64,000 nt of DNA. It comes from Sphingomonas montana (GTDB taxonomy: Bacteria; Pseudomonadota; Alphaproteobacteria; Sphingomonadales; Sphingomonadaceae). Positions 1-8,163 of the stretch are shown one piece after another. The stretch spans positions 1 through 64,000 of the forward strand of contig NZ_MOLY01000042.1 in the NCBI RefSeq assembly GCF_001956315.1, in the 5' to 3' direction. The notes under the pieces were generated by a model, which was given only the letters and a program-made list of their open reading frames with translations, was not told the DNA's origin and did not search any database. Both the position numbers and the translations under genes were made by a program. Position 1 is the first letter of the stretch. Each line of letters opens with the position of its first letter.

Positions 1-501
1 GGGCGGGAGGCGGGGCATGCGGTGCGCGTGCTGGGCGTGCGGCCGGCGGAGCATCTGGGGTGGCGCGACGCGGCCCCGCCGGCGGTGGGTGACGCGACGT
101 TCCGGGCGGGGGCGCGGCGGCTGGCGATCCTGGTCGCGCGGCACCGGATCCGCGCGCTGGCGGTCTGCTGGTCTGGCGAGGCGCATTGCGACCATGCCGC
201 CGCCGCGGCTCTGGCCCGGGCGGTCGTGCGCGCAGCAAGGGGACGCGTGCGGCTTTACGAGTATCTGGTGTGGGGCTGGACCGATCCGGCGCTGGGGGCG
301 AAGCTGGCCGGGCGACGGACGCTGTCGGTAGACGTGGCGAGGGTACGCGGCGCGCATCGCCGGGCGATCGATTGCCACCGCAGCCAGACGGGAACGCGGA
401 TCCGCGGGGCGACCGACCCCTTCCGCCTGCCGCGCGCGATGATCGCGCTGACCCGCCGGCCGCGAACGGTGTTGCTGGAAGGAACCGGACATGCGGCGTG
501 A
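1..501 (+). CDS. PIG-L family deacetylase, C-terminal part (5' truncated)
   Basis: The frame is open from the first base, so the gene begins outside the window. The visible 166 residues open with a stretch like GHAVRVLGVR and continue through a Rossmann-like segment to SQTGTRIRGATDPF and a Leu-rich end. This resembles the C-terminal half of LmbE/PIG-L zinc-dependent N-deacetylases, which act on N-acetylglucosaminyl groups of small glycoconjugates. The diagnostic HPDDE zinc motif would be upstream and is not visible, so the call rests on the C-terminal pattern and on the context. The gene overlaps the next one, a NodS-like methyltransferase, by 11 bases, and a glycosyltransferase follows. Such trios suggest modification of a small sugar-containing metabolite or envelope glycan. 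An internal ATG at base 22 is probably not the start. Confidence 0.6.
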   Translation, partial: GREAGHAVRVLGVRPAEHLGWRDAAPPAVGDATFRAGARRLAILVARHRIRALAVCWSGEAHCDHAAAAALARAVVRAARGRVRLYEYLVWGWTDPALGAKLAGRRTLSVDVARVRGAHRRAIDCHRSQTGTRIRGATDPFRLPRAMIALTRRPRTVLLEGTGHAA

Positions 502-1087
502 GACGACGATCGGCGCGGACTATTTCGAGCAGATGTACCGCGATGATGCCGATCCGTGGAAGTTCGCGACGAGCGACTATGAGGCGGCGAAATATGACCG
601 CACGCTGGCGGCATTGCCGGCCGGGCGGTTCGCGCGCGTGCTGGAGGTGGGTTGTTCGATCGGCGTGCTGACGCAGCGCATCGCACCGCGGTGCGATGCG
701 CTGGTCGCGGTGGACGTGTCGGCGACGGCGCTGGCGCAGGCGGCCGAACGGTGCGCCGACCTGCGGCAGGTGACGTTCGCGCAGATGGCGGTGCCGGACC
801 GGGTGCCGGACGGCGTGTTCGACCTCGTCCTGCTGTCGGAGGTCGTCTATTATCTGGACAGCGCCGATATCGTCCGGCTGGCGGACTATCTGCGCGGGGC
901 CATGGCGGCGGGCGCGCACCTGCTGCTGGTCCATTGGACGGGCGTCACCGATTATCCGAAGACGGCCGATGCGGCGACGGAGGAACTGCGCGCGGCGCTG
1001 GGACCGGCGGTGTCAGCCGTCCATGCCGAGCGCCACGACGCCTACCGGCTCGACCTGTGGCGCGGGACGGAGCGGGACGCCGGTTGA
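491..1087 (+). CDS. NodS-like class I SAM-dependent methyltransferase
   Basis: The 198-residue protein has the SAM-binding motif I VLEVGCSIGVLT at about residues 50–61, an acidic motif II around VAVDVSA, and the DLVLLSEVVYYL segment typical of NodS-type methyltransferases. The N-terminal YFEQMYRDDADPWKF block is also a family hallmark. NodS N-methylates a deacetylated chito-oligosaccharide, which fits the upstream PIG-L deacetylase whose stop codon it overlaps by 11 bases. The real substrate here is unknown, and there are no other nodulation genes. Its 3' end overlaps the 3' end of the convergent glycosyltransferase by 75 bases, so both frames are used there. The start ATG at 491 is set by the coupled overlap and the conserved N-terminus. 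Confidence 0.75.
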   Translation: MRRETTIGADYFEQMYRDDADPWKFATSDYEAAKYDRTLAALPAGRFARVLEVGCSIGVLTQRIAPRCDALVAVDVSATALAQAAERCADLRQVTFAQMAVPDRVPDGVFDLVLLSEVVYYLDSADIVRLADYLRGAMAAGAHLLLVHWTGVTDYPKTADAATEELRAALGPAVSAVHAERHDAYRLDLWRGTERDAG

Positions 1088-2056
1088 GGCGGCGTCCGCC
1101 GCGTGACGGCGGGCACGGACGATGCGGCGCGCGGTCGCCACCGCGGTGGGCAGGGTCGCGAAGGTCAGCGGCCGGCGGTCGTCATGATCCTGCGGCGCGA
1201 TCATGACATGGACCGGGTAGGTTTCGTGGAGCGGCATCTGCGCATCCTGCGATATCCAGGTGCGCAGCGTATCGGCCATGCCGCCGGGCGCGCGGCCGTG
1301 CGTGCGGCATGAGGTGAAGACACGGACGTCGCGGGCGTGACGGATGCGCCCGCCGGCGGCGCGGACAGCGGCGAACAGCGCGCGATCCTCGCCGACCGGC
1401 GGTGTGGGCGCGCCGCCGATCCGGCGATAAAGGCCGCGGGTCAGCGCCATGCTGGCCCCGCCCTCATAGCCGTGACAGGGCCAGGGATCATGCGCGGCGG
1501 CGGGCGCACGGAGATAGTCGACGGCGGTGAAATAGCGCCCGAGCAGGTTCAGCCGCGCGGCCGCGGCGGGGCCGAGCGCCGCCCGTTCGGCGCGTAGCGT
1601 CAGCGCGAGACCCGCGACGGCGTCGTGCCCGCCATCGATATGCGCGACCGTCCGCACGATCCAGTCCGGCGCGACGAGCGTATCGGCATCCGTGCCGAGC
1701 AGCAGGTCGCGATCGTCGGTCAGCCGGTCCGCCGCGGCATCGAGCGCGAGCCGCCGGGCCCAGCCGGCATGTGCCGCGCCCGGCAACATCGATGCCGCGC
1801 GGGCGTCCAGCCGGAAATGGCGCGGGCGATAGCCGGCAAGGATGGCGACGCTGTCGTCCGTGCAGCCATTGGCGAAGGCGACGACGGTGACGTGGCCCCG
1901 ATACCGGGCGGCGGCGCGATCGATCGCGTCGAGACAGGCGGCGATCGTCTCGGCCTCGTCCCGCAGCGGGATGGCGACGGCGACGTTGCGGATCGCGACC
2001 GGGGCCGATTCCATCATGCCGCGGAGAATGACCGGCGGCAGGGTTCGTTCCGGCAT
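1013..2056 (-). CDS. glycosyltransferase family 2 protein
   Basis: This 347-residue protein has a GT-A fold. The N-terminal VAVAIPLRDEAETIAACLDA nucleotide-sugar binding stretch starts near residue 26. A central LLGTDADTLVAPDW carries the DxD metal site near residue 120, and GYEGGASMALTRGLYRRIGG with GEDRALF forms the acceptor side. No membrane segment is evident, so it is probably cytosolic or peripheral. It is convergent with the methyltransferase (75-base 3' overlap) and divergent from the LOV kinase. With the PIG-L and NodS-like proteins it may build or modify a small glycoconjugate, which is inference. Two start candidates exist: ATG at 2056 and a tandem ATG about 39 bases further in, closer to the conserved domain. 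Confidence 0.75.
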   Translation of the reverse strand: MPERTLPPVILRGMMESAPVAIRNVAVAIPLRDEAETIAACLDAIDRAAARYRGHVTVVAFANGCTDDSVAILAGYRPRHFRLDARAASMLPGAAHAGWARRLALDAAADRLTDDRDLLLGTDADTLVAPDWIVRTVAHIDGGHDAVAGLALTLRAERAALGPAAAARLNLLGRYFTAVDYLRAPAAAHDPWPCHGYEGGASMALTRGLYRRIGGAPTPPVGEDRALFAAVRAAGGRIRHARDVRVFTSCRTHGRAPGGMADTLRTWISQDAQMPLHETYPVHVMIAPQDHDDRRPLTFATLPTAVATARRIVRARRHAADAASTGVPLRPAPQVEPVGVVALGMDG

Positions 2057-2069
2057 GTTGACCTATGTT

Positions 2070-2095
2070 GGAACCGAGCGGTTCATCATCGGGTT
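2070..2095 (+). promoter_or_regulatory. possible EcfG (general stress) promoter for the LOV kinase
   Basis: GGAAC at 2070–2074 is followed by 17 bases and GGTT at 2092–2095. Alphaproteobacterial EcfG promoters have GGAAC, a 16–17 base spacer and a (C)GTT box. It lies 54 bases before the LOV kinase ATG. LOV kinases of alphaproteobacteria are often linked to the general stress response, so the match is meaningful but rests on one short motif. Confidence 0.4.
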
Positions 2096-2148
2096 CTAGA
2101 CCGTTCAGGTAGGGAAATGGGCCGGCCAGGGCACGGAAACGAGTATCG

Positions 2149-3249
2149 ATGCAGCAGAAAGAAGACTGGCGCCTGACCGAGCGCATCCTGCACGAAGTGG
2201 GCCGGGGCGATCCGTTCGCCGCGGCGATCCGCGGCACCCGGATGCCGATGGTCATCACCGATCCCCGCCAGCGGGACAACCCGATCGTGTTCGCCAACGA
2301 GGCGTTCCAGGACCTGTGCGGTTATGCGCGCGACGAGATCATCGGGCGCAACTGCCGGTTTCTGCAGGGGCCTGACACCGACCGCGATGCCGTTGCCCGA
2401 TTGAGGGACGCGATCCGCGCGGAGGAACCGATCAATGTCGACCTGCTGAATTACCGGCGCGACGGCAGCACGTTCTGGAACGCGCTGTACGTCAGCCCCG
2501 TGCGCAGCGAGGACGGCGAGATCCAGTTCTATTTCGCATCGCAGATGGACGTGACCCACCGGGTGGAAGCGCAGGACACCATCGCGGCGCAGAAGGCCGA
2601 CATCGAGGAACAGGTCCGCCGCCGGACCGCGGACCTGGAAGCCGCGCTCGAGACCAAGACGCTGTTGCTGCACGAGGTGGACCACCGCGTGAAGAACAAC
2701 CTGACGATGGTCGGGTCGCTGTTGCGGTTGCAGGCGCGGGCCATACCGGACCGGTCGCTCAGGACCACGCTGGAAACGATGCTGGAACGGGTGGACGCGC
2801 TGGCGACGGTCCACCGCCGGCTGTATCAGAACCGTGATATCCACCGGTTCGATGCCGGGGCGTTCGCGCATGATCTGACCAGCGACATACTGGCGGGCAC
2901 CGGGCGCGACGACATCGTGCTGGAAACCGATGTCGCGTCGGTCGAGATCCGCGCGGCGGACGCGACTGCGCTGGGGCTGATCCTGAACGAACTGGTGGTG
3001 AACGCGGTGCGCCACGCCTTTGCGGACGATCGGCCGGGCACGCTGGCGTTGAAGGTGTACCGCGACGGCGAGACGGGCCGGATCGAGCTGCGTGACGACG
3101 GGCCGGGGTTCGACGTGGATGCCGCGGAAGGCGGCACGATCGGGCGGACACTGGTCGCGCGCCTGTCGCGCCAGTTGCGCGCCGAGACCGTGTGGCGGAA
3201 CGCGAACCCCGGCACATGCGTATTGATGTCCTTCCCCGTCGCGACATGA
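2149..3249 (+). CDS. LOV-domain (blue-light) sensor histidine kinase, HisKA_2 type
   Basis: A blue-light sensor kinase of 366 residues. Residues about 25–130 form a LOV/PAS domain with the photoactive motif GRNCRFLQG near residue 67, whose cysteine forms the flavin adduct. A helical linker (about 145–170) leads to the HisKA_2 phosphoacceptor segment LLLHEVDHRVKNNL with the conserved His. The ATPase domain follows, with N-box LILNELVVNAVRHAF and G-box DDGPGFD. No membrane segment is seen, so it is soluble. Its stop overlaps the ATG of the response regulator (ATGA), indicating translational coupling. Kinases of this class in Caulobacter, Brucella and Erythrobacter feed light signals into stress or adhesion pathways. 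A GGAAC-type promoter lies just upstream. Confidence 0.9.
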   Translation: MQQKEDWRLTERILHEVGRGDPFAAAIRGTRMPMVITDPRQRDNPIVFANEAFQDLCGYARDEIIGRNCRFLQGPDTDRDAVARLRDAIRAEEPINVDLLNYRRDGSTFWNALYVSPVRSEDGEIQFYFASQMDVTHRVEAQDTIAAQKADIEEQVRRRTADLEAALETKTLLLHEVDHRVKNNLTMVGSLLRLQARAIPDRSLRTTLETMLERVDALATVHRRLYQNRDIHRFDAGAFAHDLTSDILAGTGRDDIVLETDVASVEIRAADATALGLILNELVVNAVRHAFADDRPGTLALKVYRDGETGRIELRDDGPGFDVDAAEGGTIGRTLVARLSRQLRAETVWRNANPGTCVLMSFPVAT

Positions 3250-3716
3250 AGGACAAACGGTTGCCCCATCCCCCGTTGCGCGTCCTGATCGTGGAGGACG
3301 AAGCGTTGCTCGCGATGGATATCGAGGCAATCGTTGCGGATTGCGGGCACGACGTGGTTGCGGAGGCGGCGAGCCTGGTCGAGGTCGGCGCGCTGCATGG
3401 GCTGGCCCCGCCCGACTTGGCATTCGTGGACATCCAGCTGGCCGAAGGGTCGAACGGGCTGGACGTGGCGGCACTCATCAGGCGGCAGTGGACCGACACG
3501 GCGGTGGTGTTTGTCACCGCAAACCCGAAGAAGGTGCCTGACGATTTCGCGGGGGCCTACGGGATCATCCCCAAGCCCTTCTCGCGATCCGGGCTGATGG
3601 CGGCGATGCGCTATATCGAGGAAGGTCTGTGCGACCCGCCGCCGGTGTCGCAGCCACCGCGCAGTTTCCTGACGTCGCCCGCGGTGCGTGCGGACTGGGC
3701 CGCGGCAGGCGGATAG
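3246..3716 (+). CDS. single-domain response regulator (CheY/LovR-like)
   Basis: This is a stand-alone receiver domain of about 156 residues. It has the acidic pocket VEDEALL, a phosphoacceptor Asp in LAFVDIQLAEGSNG, a Thr in VVFVTANPKK and the conserved Lys in IIPKPF. There is no DNA-binding output domain, only a short Pro/Ala-rich tail. The ATG overlaps the TGA of the LOV kinase, so the pair forms a two-component unit, most likely as a phosphate acceptor or sink like Caulobacter LovR. The Sphingomonas FATGUY signature of SdrG-type regulators is not clearly present: FVTA stands where that motif would begin. An upstream in-frame ATG at 3192 would overlap the kinase more deeply and is less likely. 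Confidence 0.85.
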   Translation: MKDKRLPHPPLRVLIVEDEALLAMDIEAIVADCGHDVVAEAASLVEVGALHGLAPPDLAFVDIQLAEGSNGLDVAALIRRQWTDTAVVFVTANPKKVPDDFAGAYGIIPKPFSRSGLMAAMRYIEEGLCDPPPVSQPPRSFLTSPAVRADWAAAGG

Positions 3717-3770
3717 GTTGGAGGCCTTGGTTTTGTCGAGGCTTGCCAACCCATCCCAGAGTTCGGTCCA

Positions 3771-3867
3771 TGCCGAGCGCAGTCGAGACACCTTACCCCT
3801 GAGCTTAGCCAAGGGCGATTACAGCCGCCTCGGCTGTGCTCGACGGGTCCCTCGACTGCGCTCGGGA
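3771..3867. repeat. palindromic intergenic repeat, family A
   Basis: The left arm CCGAGCGCAGTCGAG (from 3773) and right arm CTCGACTGCGCTCGG (to 3865) are inverted copies about 60 bases apart. The same arms recur at 5841–5938 and partly at 37232–37273. It fills the gap between two tail-to-tail genes and may act as a bidirectional hairpin. Confidence 0.75.
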
Positions 3868-3893
3868 TCGGCGGTTCAGGGTAAGCGTTGCGC

Positions 3894-4823
3894 CTAATGC
3901 GCTGCCGGTGCCGGCGTGGCGTCCGCCATGTGGATGGGTTCGTCGACGGGGGCGGCGCCCCTGGACCAGGCGAGAGTGATCGACATGCGGCGGTTGCGCG
4001 GGTCGTACAGGTTGCCGGGGACATAGGGTTCGCGTTCGGCGACCCCCTCGATCCGGGCAAAGCGGGCGGGGCCGACGCCGGAGTCCGCCAGCGCCTTGCG
4101 CGTCGCTTCCGCCCGCGCGCTCGACAGCGTCCAGTTGTTGACGGTGCGGCCCGCGGTATAGGGCAGCGCGTCGGTATGGCCGCGGACGATGACGTCGTTG
4201 GGCGTGGCCGCGATGACGGTGGCGACCTGCTGCATCAGCGCCTGCGCGGCAGGCAGCAGCGCCTGCGTGCCGAGCGCGAACATCGCGAAATCTGATTCGT
4301 CGACCAGGTCGATCCGCAACCCTTCGCGCGTGTCGGTAAAGCGGACGTTGCGCCGCAGCCGCGCGAGTTTCGGGTCGCGCTTCATCCGGTCGTCCAGCTG
4401 GCGTTTCAGCCGGGCGAAGCGCGCCTGGTCCTTCGCCTTGATTCCGTCGCCCTCCTTCGTGCCGCCGGTGGCACCCTTGGGGATGGTGATGCTCTTGGTG
4501 CCGCTCTGGTGTGCGCCGTGCGCGTATTTCTCCTTCGCGGTCAGCGAATCACCGCCGAACGGGCCGTTGGCACCGGCCGACTTCGACCGCAGTTCGACCA
4601 GCGTGGGGGCGAAATAGTCGGCGATGCCCTTGCGCTGTTTCTCCGTCGTGGCGCCCAGGATCCACATCAGCAGGAAGAACGCCATCATGGCGGTTACGAA
4701 ATCGGCATAGGCGACCTTCCACGCGCCGCCGTGATGGCCGCCATGGTTCGCCTCGATGATCTTGCGGACGATGATCGGGCGGACGGGTTCCGGATCCCGG
4801 CTCCGCTTGGCGTGGGAGGCCAC
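3894..4823 (-). CDS. motB: flagellar motor stator protein MotB
   Basis: The 309-residue protein has a short basic cytoplasmic N-terminus followed by one membrane helix in AYADFVTAMMAFFLLMWILG near residues 38–57. The Asp in AYADF is the ion-conducting residue. The periplasmic C-terminal OmpA-like domain (about 165–285) shows VRGHTDALPY and NNWTLSSARAEATRKAL, the peptidoglycan-binding signature. It lies 4 bases after motA and forms an operon with it. With MotA it makes the stator that converts ion flow into flagellar rotation. The promoter upstream of motA looks sigma28-dependent, as expected for a late motility gene. Confidence 0.93.
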   Translation of the reverse strand: MASHAKRSRDPEPVRPIIVRKIIEANHGGHHGGAWKVAYADFVTAMMAFFLLMWILGATTEKQRKGIADYFAPTLVELRSKSAGANGPFGGDSLTAKEKYAHGAHQSGTKSITIPKGATGGTKEGDGIKAKDQARFARLKRQLDDRMKRDPKLARLRRNVRFTDTREGLRIDLVDESDFAMFALGTQALLPAAQALMQQVATVIAATPNDVIVRGHTDALPYTAGRTVNNWTLSSARAEATRKALADSGVGPARFARIEGVAEREPYVPGNLYDPRNRRMSITLAWSRGAAPVDEPIHMADATPAPAAH

Positions 4824-4827
4824 CGGC

Positions 4828-5691
4828 TCAGCGCCCGCGCATGCCGTCGAACACGTCGGCGAAGGCCGGCTGGTTCGAATGGGTGATGCCGGACCGCGCG
4901 GCCTCGATCACCAGCGGCAGCGGGTGGCCGTGAAGCGAGGCGATGATGATCTGCTTCACGACCTGATAGATCGCGGCGTCGCCCTCGACCACCTGGCGGC
5001 AGCGGCCGGCGAACGGCCCGACGATGCCGTAGGCGAGCAGGATGCCGAGGAAGGTGCCGACGAGCGCCGAACCGATCATCGCGCCCAGGATGGCCGGCGG
5101 CTGGTCGATCGAGCCCATCGTTTTCACCACGCCCAGCACGGCTGCGACGATGCCGAGCGCGGGGAGCGCGTCGGCCAGGTTCTGAAGCATGTCGGCCGGG
5201 CGGATGGCATCATGGTGGTGCGTCTTCAGCGCATTGTCCATCACGTCCTCGACCGCCATCGGATCGAGCGTGCCGGACGACACGACGATCAGCCGCAGCG
5301 TATCGCAGATGAGGTGGACGAGCGTATTGTCCTTCAGCAGGCGGGGATATTCCGCGAAGATGGCGGAGGATTTGGGATCCTCGACATGCGCCTCCAGCGC
5401 GACCGGCCCTTCGGTACGGAGCTTCTTCATCAGGCCCGACACCAGGAAGATGACGTCCAGATAATCCTTGCGGTTGAACCGGTTGCCCTTGAACACCGTG
5501 ACGAAGCCGCCGCCGAACTGCTTCAGCTCCTTCATCGAATTGCCGGCCACGATCGCGCCGACCGCGGCCCCGCCGATGATGAGCATCTCGTGCGGCATGG
5601 CGTGCAGCACGGGGCCGAGATCGCCGCCGGTGAGCGCGAACCCCCCGAACACCATCAGCAGCAATATGACGAGGCCGATGCCTGCGAACAT
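4828..5691 (-). CDS. motA: flagellar motor stator protein MotA
   Basis: MotA, 287 residues, is the usual family length, with four membrane segments: residues about 1–25 (GIGLVILLLMVFGGFAL), about 33–50, and a pair around 160–215 (LGIVAAVLGVVKTMG and MIGSALVGTFLGILLAYGIVG). The large cytoplasmic loop between helices 2 and 3 contains the charged patch that contacts FliG. It is the first gene of motAB. A sigma28-like promoter (5761–5786) lies about 70 bases before the ATG, beyond which is a family A repeat and then flgL. It is the canonical stator of this locus. A second, much smaller MotA/B-like pair lies at 15014–16149. Confidence 0.95.
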   Translation of the reverse strand: MFAGIGLVILLLMVFGGFALTGGDLGPVLHAMPHEMLIIGGAAVGAIVAGNSMKELKQFGGGFVTVFKGNRFNRKDYLDVIFLVSGLMKKLRTEGPVALEAHVEDPKSSAIFAEYPRLLKDNTLVHLICDTLRLIVVSSGTLDPMAVEDVMDNALKTHHHDAIRPADMLQNLADALPALGIVAAVLGVVKTMGSIDQPPAILGAMIGSALVGTFLGILLAYGIVGPFAGRCRQVVEGDAAIYQVVKQIIIASLHGHPLPLVIEAARSGITHSNQPAFADVFDGMRGR

Positions 5692-5760
5692 GCGATTCTA
5701 CCCTTGGAACAGTATGCGGCCGACGGGTGCGATCATGGACCTGCACTTGCCTCAATCAGG

Positions 5761-5786
5761 TTAACGGCGCGGGGGTGGGGGGTTTA
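5761..5786 (-). promoter_or_regulatory. sigma28 (FliA) promoter of motAB
   Basis: On the minus strand TAAA (5786–5783), 14 bases, then GCCGTTAA (5768–5761). The same spacing and boxes occur before flgM, fliD and one flagellin gene, which supports a FliA promoter of this organism. The expected start is near 5754. Confidence 0.65.
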
Positions 5787-5840
5787 TGATTGATGGCGCA
5801 TTAGGGGTTATTGGGGGGGGCTCTCATCCCTGTCCGTCCG

Positions 5841-5938
5841 TCCCGAGCGCAGTCGAGGGGCTTCTTCGAGCGTAGTCGAGAAGCGCGAAGGAAGGAGACC
5901 TCGGCTGCGCCCGGTCGGTCCCTCGACTGCGCTCGGGA
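5841..5938. repeat. palindromic intergenic repeat, family A
   Basis: CCCGAGCGCAGTCGAGGG (5842–5859) and its inverted copy CCCTCGACTGCGCTCGGG (5920–5937) flank about 60 bases that contain shorter related palindromes. It lies between flgL and the motA promoter and probably folds into a long hairpin that separates the two transcripts. Confidence 0.8.
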
Positions 5939-5962
5939 TGGGCGGTTTTCAGGTGACTTCGA

Positions 5963-6805
5963 TCAGCCCAGGACGTCGAACAGGCTTTTCGCGTTGATCT
6001 TGCCAAACACCTGGTTGGCGATATCGAGCGTGGTCATCTTCTGCTGGATCAGCGTGATGAGCGCGGCGGTGTCGACGCCCTCGACGCCGGCGCGGGCGTC
6101 GGTCAACGACAGGTCGGCTTCGGCGATCGTTTCGCGGGTCCGGTCGATCCGTGCGGCGTCCATGCCCTGTGCGGCGTGCGCGTCGATGACGTGGGCAGAG
6201 GCGGCGGCGACCGCGACGACGGCGGCGCTGCGGTCGGACGGCGATCCGCTTTCGGCGGCGACGGCAGCGGCCTCCAGGATGTCGGCGATGCTGGCCGGGC
6301 CGGCGGCGGTGGCGACGCCGGCAAAGACCGTGTCGCGCGAAACCGTGCCGCTGGCCAGCGTGCCGGCGGCGATCGGGAAGCGCGCCGGCGCGCCGGCGGG
6401 GAAGACGTCCTGCCCGCGGCTGTCCTTCTGCACGGTGGCGGCGGCGATGTCGGCCGCGATCCCGCGCAGTTCGGTGGCCATTCCGGCGCGCTGTTCGGGT
6501 GTGTAGGTATCGGTCGCGGCCTGCAGCGTCAGTTCACGCGCGCGGTCGAGCCGGGTGGTGACGTTGGCCAGGCCGGCATCGGCGCGGGTGGCGAGCGTGG
6601 CGGCGGTGTCGGCATTGGCGGCATAGGCGGCGTTGTTCGCCTGATCCCGCCGCAGGCCGGAGATCCGGACCGCGGCCTGCGGATCGTCCGAAGCGACCTG
6701 GACCGATTTCTGCGTCGCCAGCTGCGTCGACAGCCGGTCGATGGTCTGGCGGAGCTGGGCCGACCGGTTGAGGTCCGGGCTGAACCGGTTGCGCGGGGTT
6801 ATCAT
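5963..6805 (-). CDS. flgL: flagellar hook-filament junction protein FlgL
   Basis: FlgL (HAP3), 280 residues, is the last gene of the flgB-to-flgL operon. The N-terminal flagellin-like helix SAQLRQTIDRLSTQLATQKS and the DDPQAAVRISGLRRDQ stretch are typical. The C-terminal ITLIQQKMTTLDIANQVFGK is the second half of the D0/D1 coiled coil. The middle is Ala-rich and short, so the surface domain is reduced compared with E. coli FlgL (317 residues). It is exported and sits between FlgK and the flagellin filament. It starts 14 bases after the flgK stop. Confidence 0.88.
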   Translation of the reverse strand: MITPRNRFSPDLNRSAQLRQTIDRLSTQLATQKSVQVASDDPQAAVRISGLRRDQANNAAYAANADTAATLATRADAGLANVTTRLDRARELTLQAATDTYTPEQRAGMATELRGIAADIAAATVQKDSRGQDVFPAGAPARFPIAAGTLASGTVSRDTVFAGVATAAGPASIADILEAAAVAAESGSPSDRSAAVVAVAAASAHVIDAHAAQGMDAARIDRTRETIAEADLSLTDARAGVEGVDTAALITLIQQKMTTLDIANQVFGKINAKSLFDVLG

Positions 6806-6819
6806 GCAGGTTCTCCCGG

Positions 6820-8163
6820 TCAGAACAGCTGGAGGATGGTGGCGAGCGTATCGCGCGCCGTCTGGAGGACCTTGGCCGAGGCGCTGTACGCCTGCTGGTA
6901 GCGAAGCAGGTCGCTCGCCTCGCGGTCGAGGTCGACGCCGGACACGGCATCGCGTGCGGCGAAGGCGCTGTCGCTGCGCGTGGCGGTGGCGGCGGCTTCC
7001 GACCGGCTGGCGGACAGCGTCTGCGCGTTGAGGCCGATCAGCGATTCGATGCGCGCCTCCGCCCCGTCCGGGCCGCGGAAGCCGGCGAAGGCGACCGCAT
7101 TGCCGTTGGCGATGCCGTCCTTGCCCGCGGCGATCGCGTTGCCGGTGACGCCCGCGATCAAAGTGAGCGAGGCGGCGTCAGTGCCGGCGAGCAGTGCGCC
7201 GCCCGCCGCGCCGGACGGCGTGGTGCCCGCGGCGTTCCAGCCGTTCACCTGGGCCGCGAACCCGGCGGCGATCCCGTCGAGGGCGGTGCGGCTGCCCGCG
7301 ACCTGGCGTGCGGCATCGACCAGCCCGGCCATCGCGCCGCCGGTGGGGACGACCGCGACGACCGTATCGCCGCGGACCGAAAGCGCGAGGCGGCCGTCGG
7401 CGGCGCGTTCGACGGCGACTGCGTTGCGCGTGCCGCCGGACAGGAGGGGCGTGCCGGCATTGCCGGTGAGTGCGACGGTGACGGCACCCTTGGCATCGAA
7501 GCTGGTGTCTATGCCGATCCGTTCGGACAGCCCGTCGAGCAGCCGGTCGCGTTCGTCGGCCAGGCTGGCGGCGGCGCCGGTGCCGGGCGTGGCGCGGGCC
7601 AGCGCGAGATTGACCTTTCCGAGCGCGGTCAGATCGTCGTTGATCCCCTGCGCCATCGTGTCGGCCTGATCGCCGATGCCCTTGCCGACGCGGGTCAGCG
7701 CGTCCGCGGCGGTACGGATGCCGGTCGCCGCCTGGTCGAGCGTGGACACCATGGTCTGGCGCGCCAGCATGTCGTTCGGGCCGGCGGACAGCGCGGTGGC
7801 AGCGGAGAAGACCGCGGTGAGTTTCGCGCCGACGCCCCGATCGTCGTCCGGTAGCGCGGTTTCGGCAGCGGACAGCCATTCGGTGCGGGTGGCGGCGCGG
7901 GCGGCGTCGGACGACGACAGCCGGGCGTCGGCGGCCTTGAAATCATCCCACACCCGCGCGATCGCGCCGACCGCGACGCCGCCCTGCCGCGCGGACCCGG
8001 TGCCGTACGGATCGCCGCCGGTGGTCGCGCCGATATCCTTCAGCTGCGTCTGGCGGCGGGTGTAGCCGGGCGTGTCGACGTTGGCGGTGTTTTCCGCGAC
8101 GGTCGACAGCGCGGTGCGGTACGCGCGGATGCCCGAGGCACCAATGCCGATCAGATCGTTCAT
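6820..8163 (-). CDS. flgK: flagellar hook-associated protein FlgK
   Basis: FlgK (HAP1), 447 residues, has the N-terminal rod/hook signature IGASGIRAYRTALSTVAENT with ANVDTPGYTRRQ, and the C-terminal SDLLRYQQAYSASAKVLQTA that folds back on it. It is shorter than the E. coli protein (547), the loss being in the middle surface domain. It is exported by the flagellar type III system and links hook to FlgL and filament. The start overlaps the flgJ stop by 4 bases, consistent with translational coupling within the flg operon. Confidence 0.93.
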   Translation of the reverse strand: MNDLIGIGASGIRAYRTALSTVAENTANVDTPGYTRRQTQLKDIGATTGGDPYGTGSARQGGVAVGAIARVWDDFKAADARLSSSDAARAATRTEWLSAAETALPDDDRGVGAKLTAVFSAATALSAGPNDMLARQTMVSTLDQAATGIRTAADALTRVGKGIGDQADTMAQGINDDLTALGKVNLALARATPGTGAAASLADERDRLLDGLSERIGIDTSFDAKGAVTVALTGNAGTPLLSGGTRNAVAVERAADGRLALSVRGDTVVAVVPTGGAMAGLVDAARQVAGSRTALDGIAAGFAAQVNGWNAAGTTPSGAAGGALLAGTDAASLTLIAGVTGNAIAAGKDGIANGNAVAFAGFRGPDGAEARIESLIGLNAQTLSASRSEAAATATRSDSAFAARDAVSGVDLDREASDLLRYQQAYSASAKVLQTARDTLATILQLF

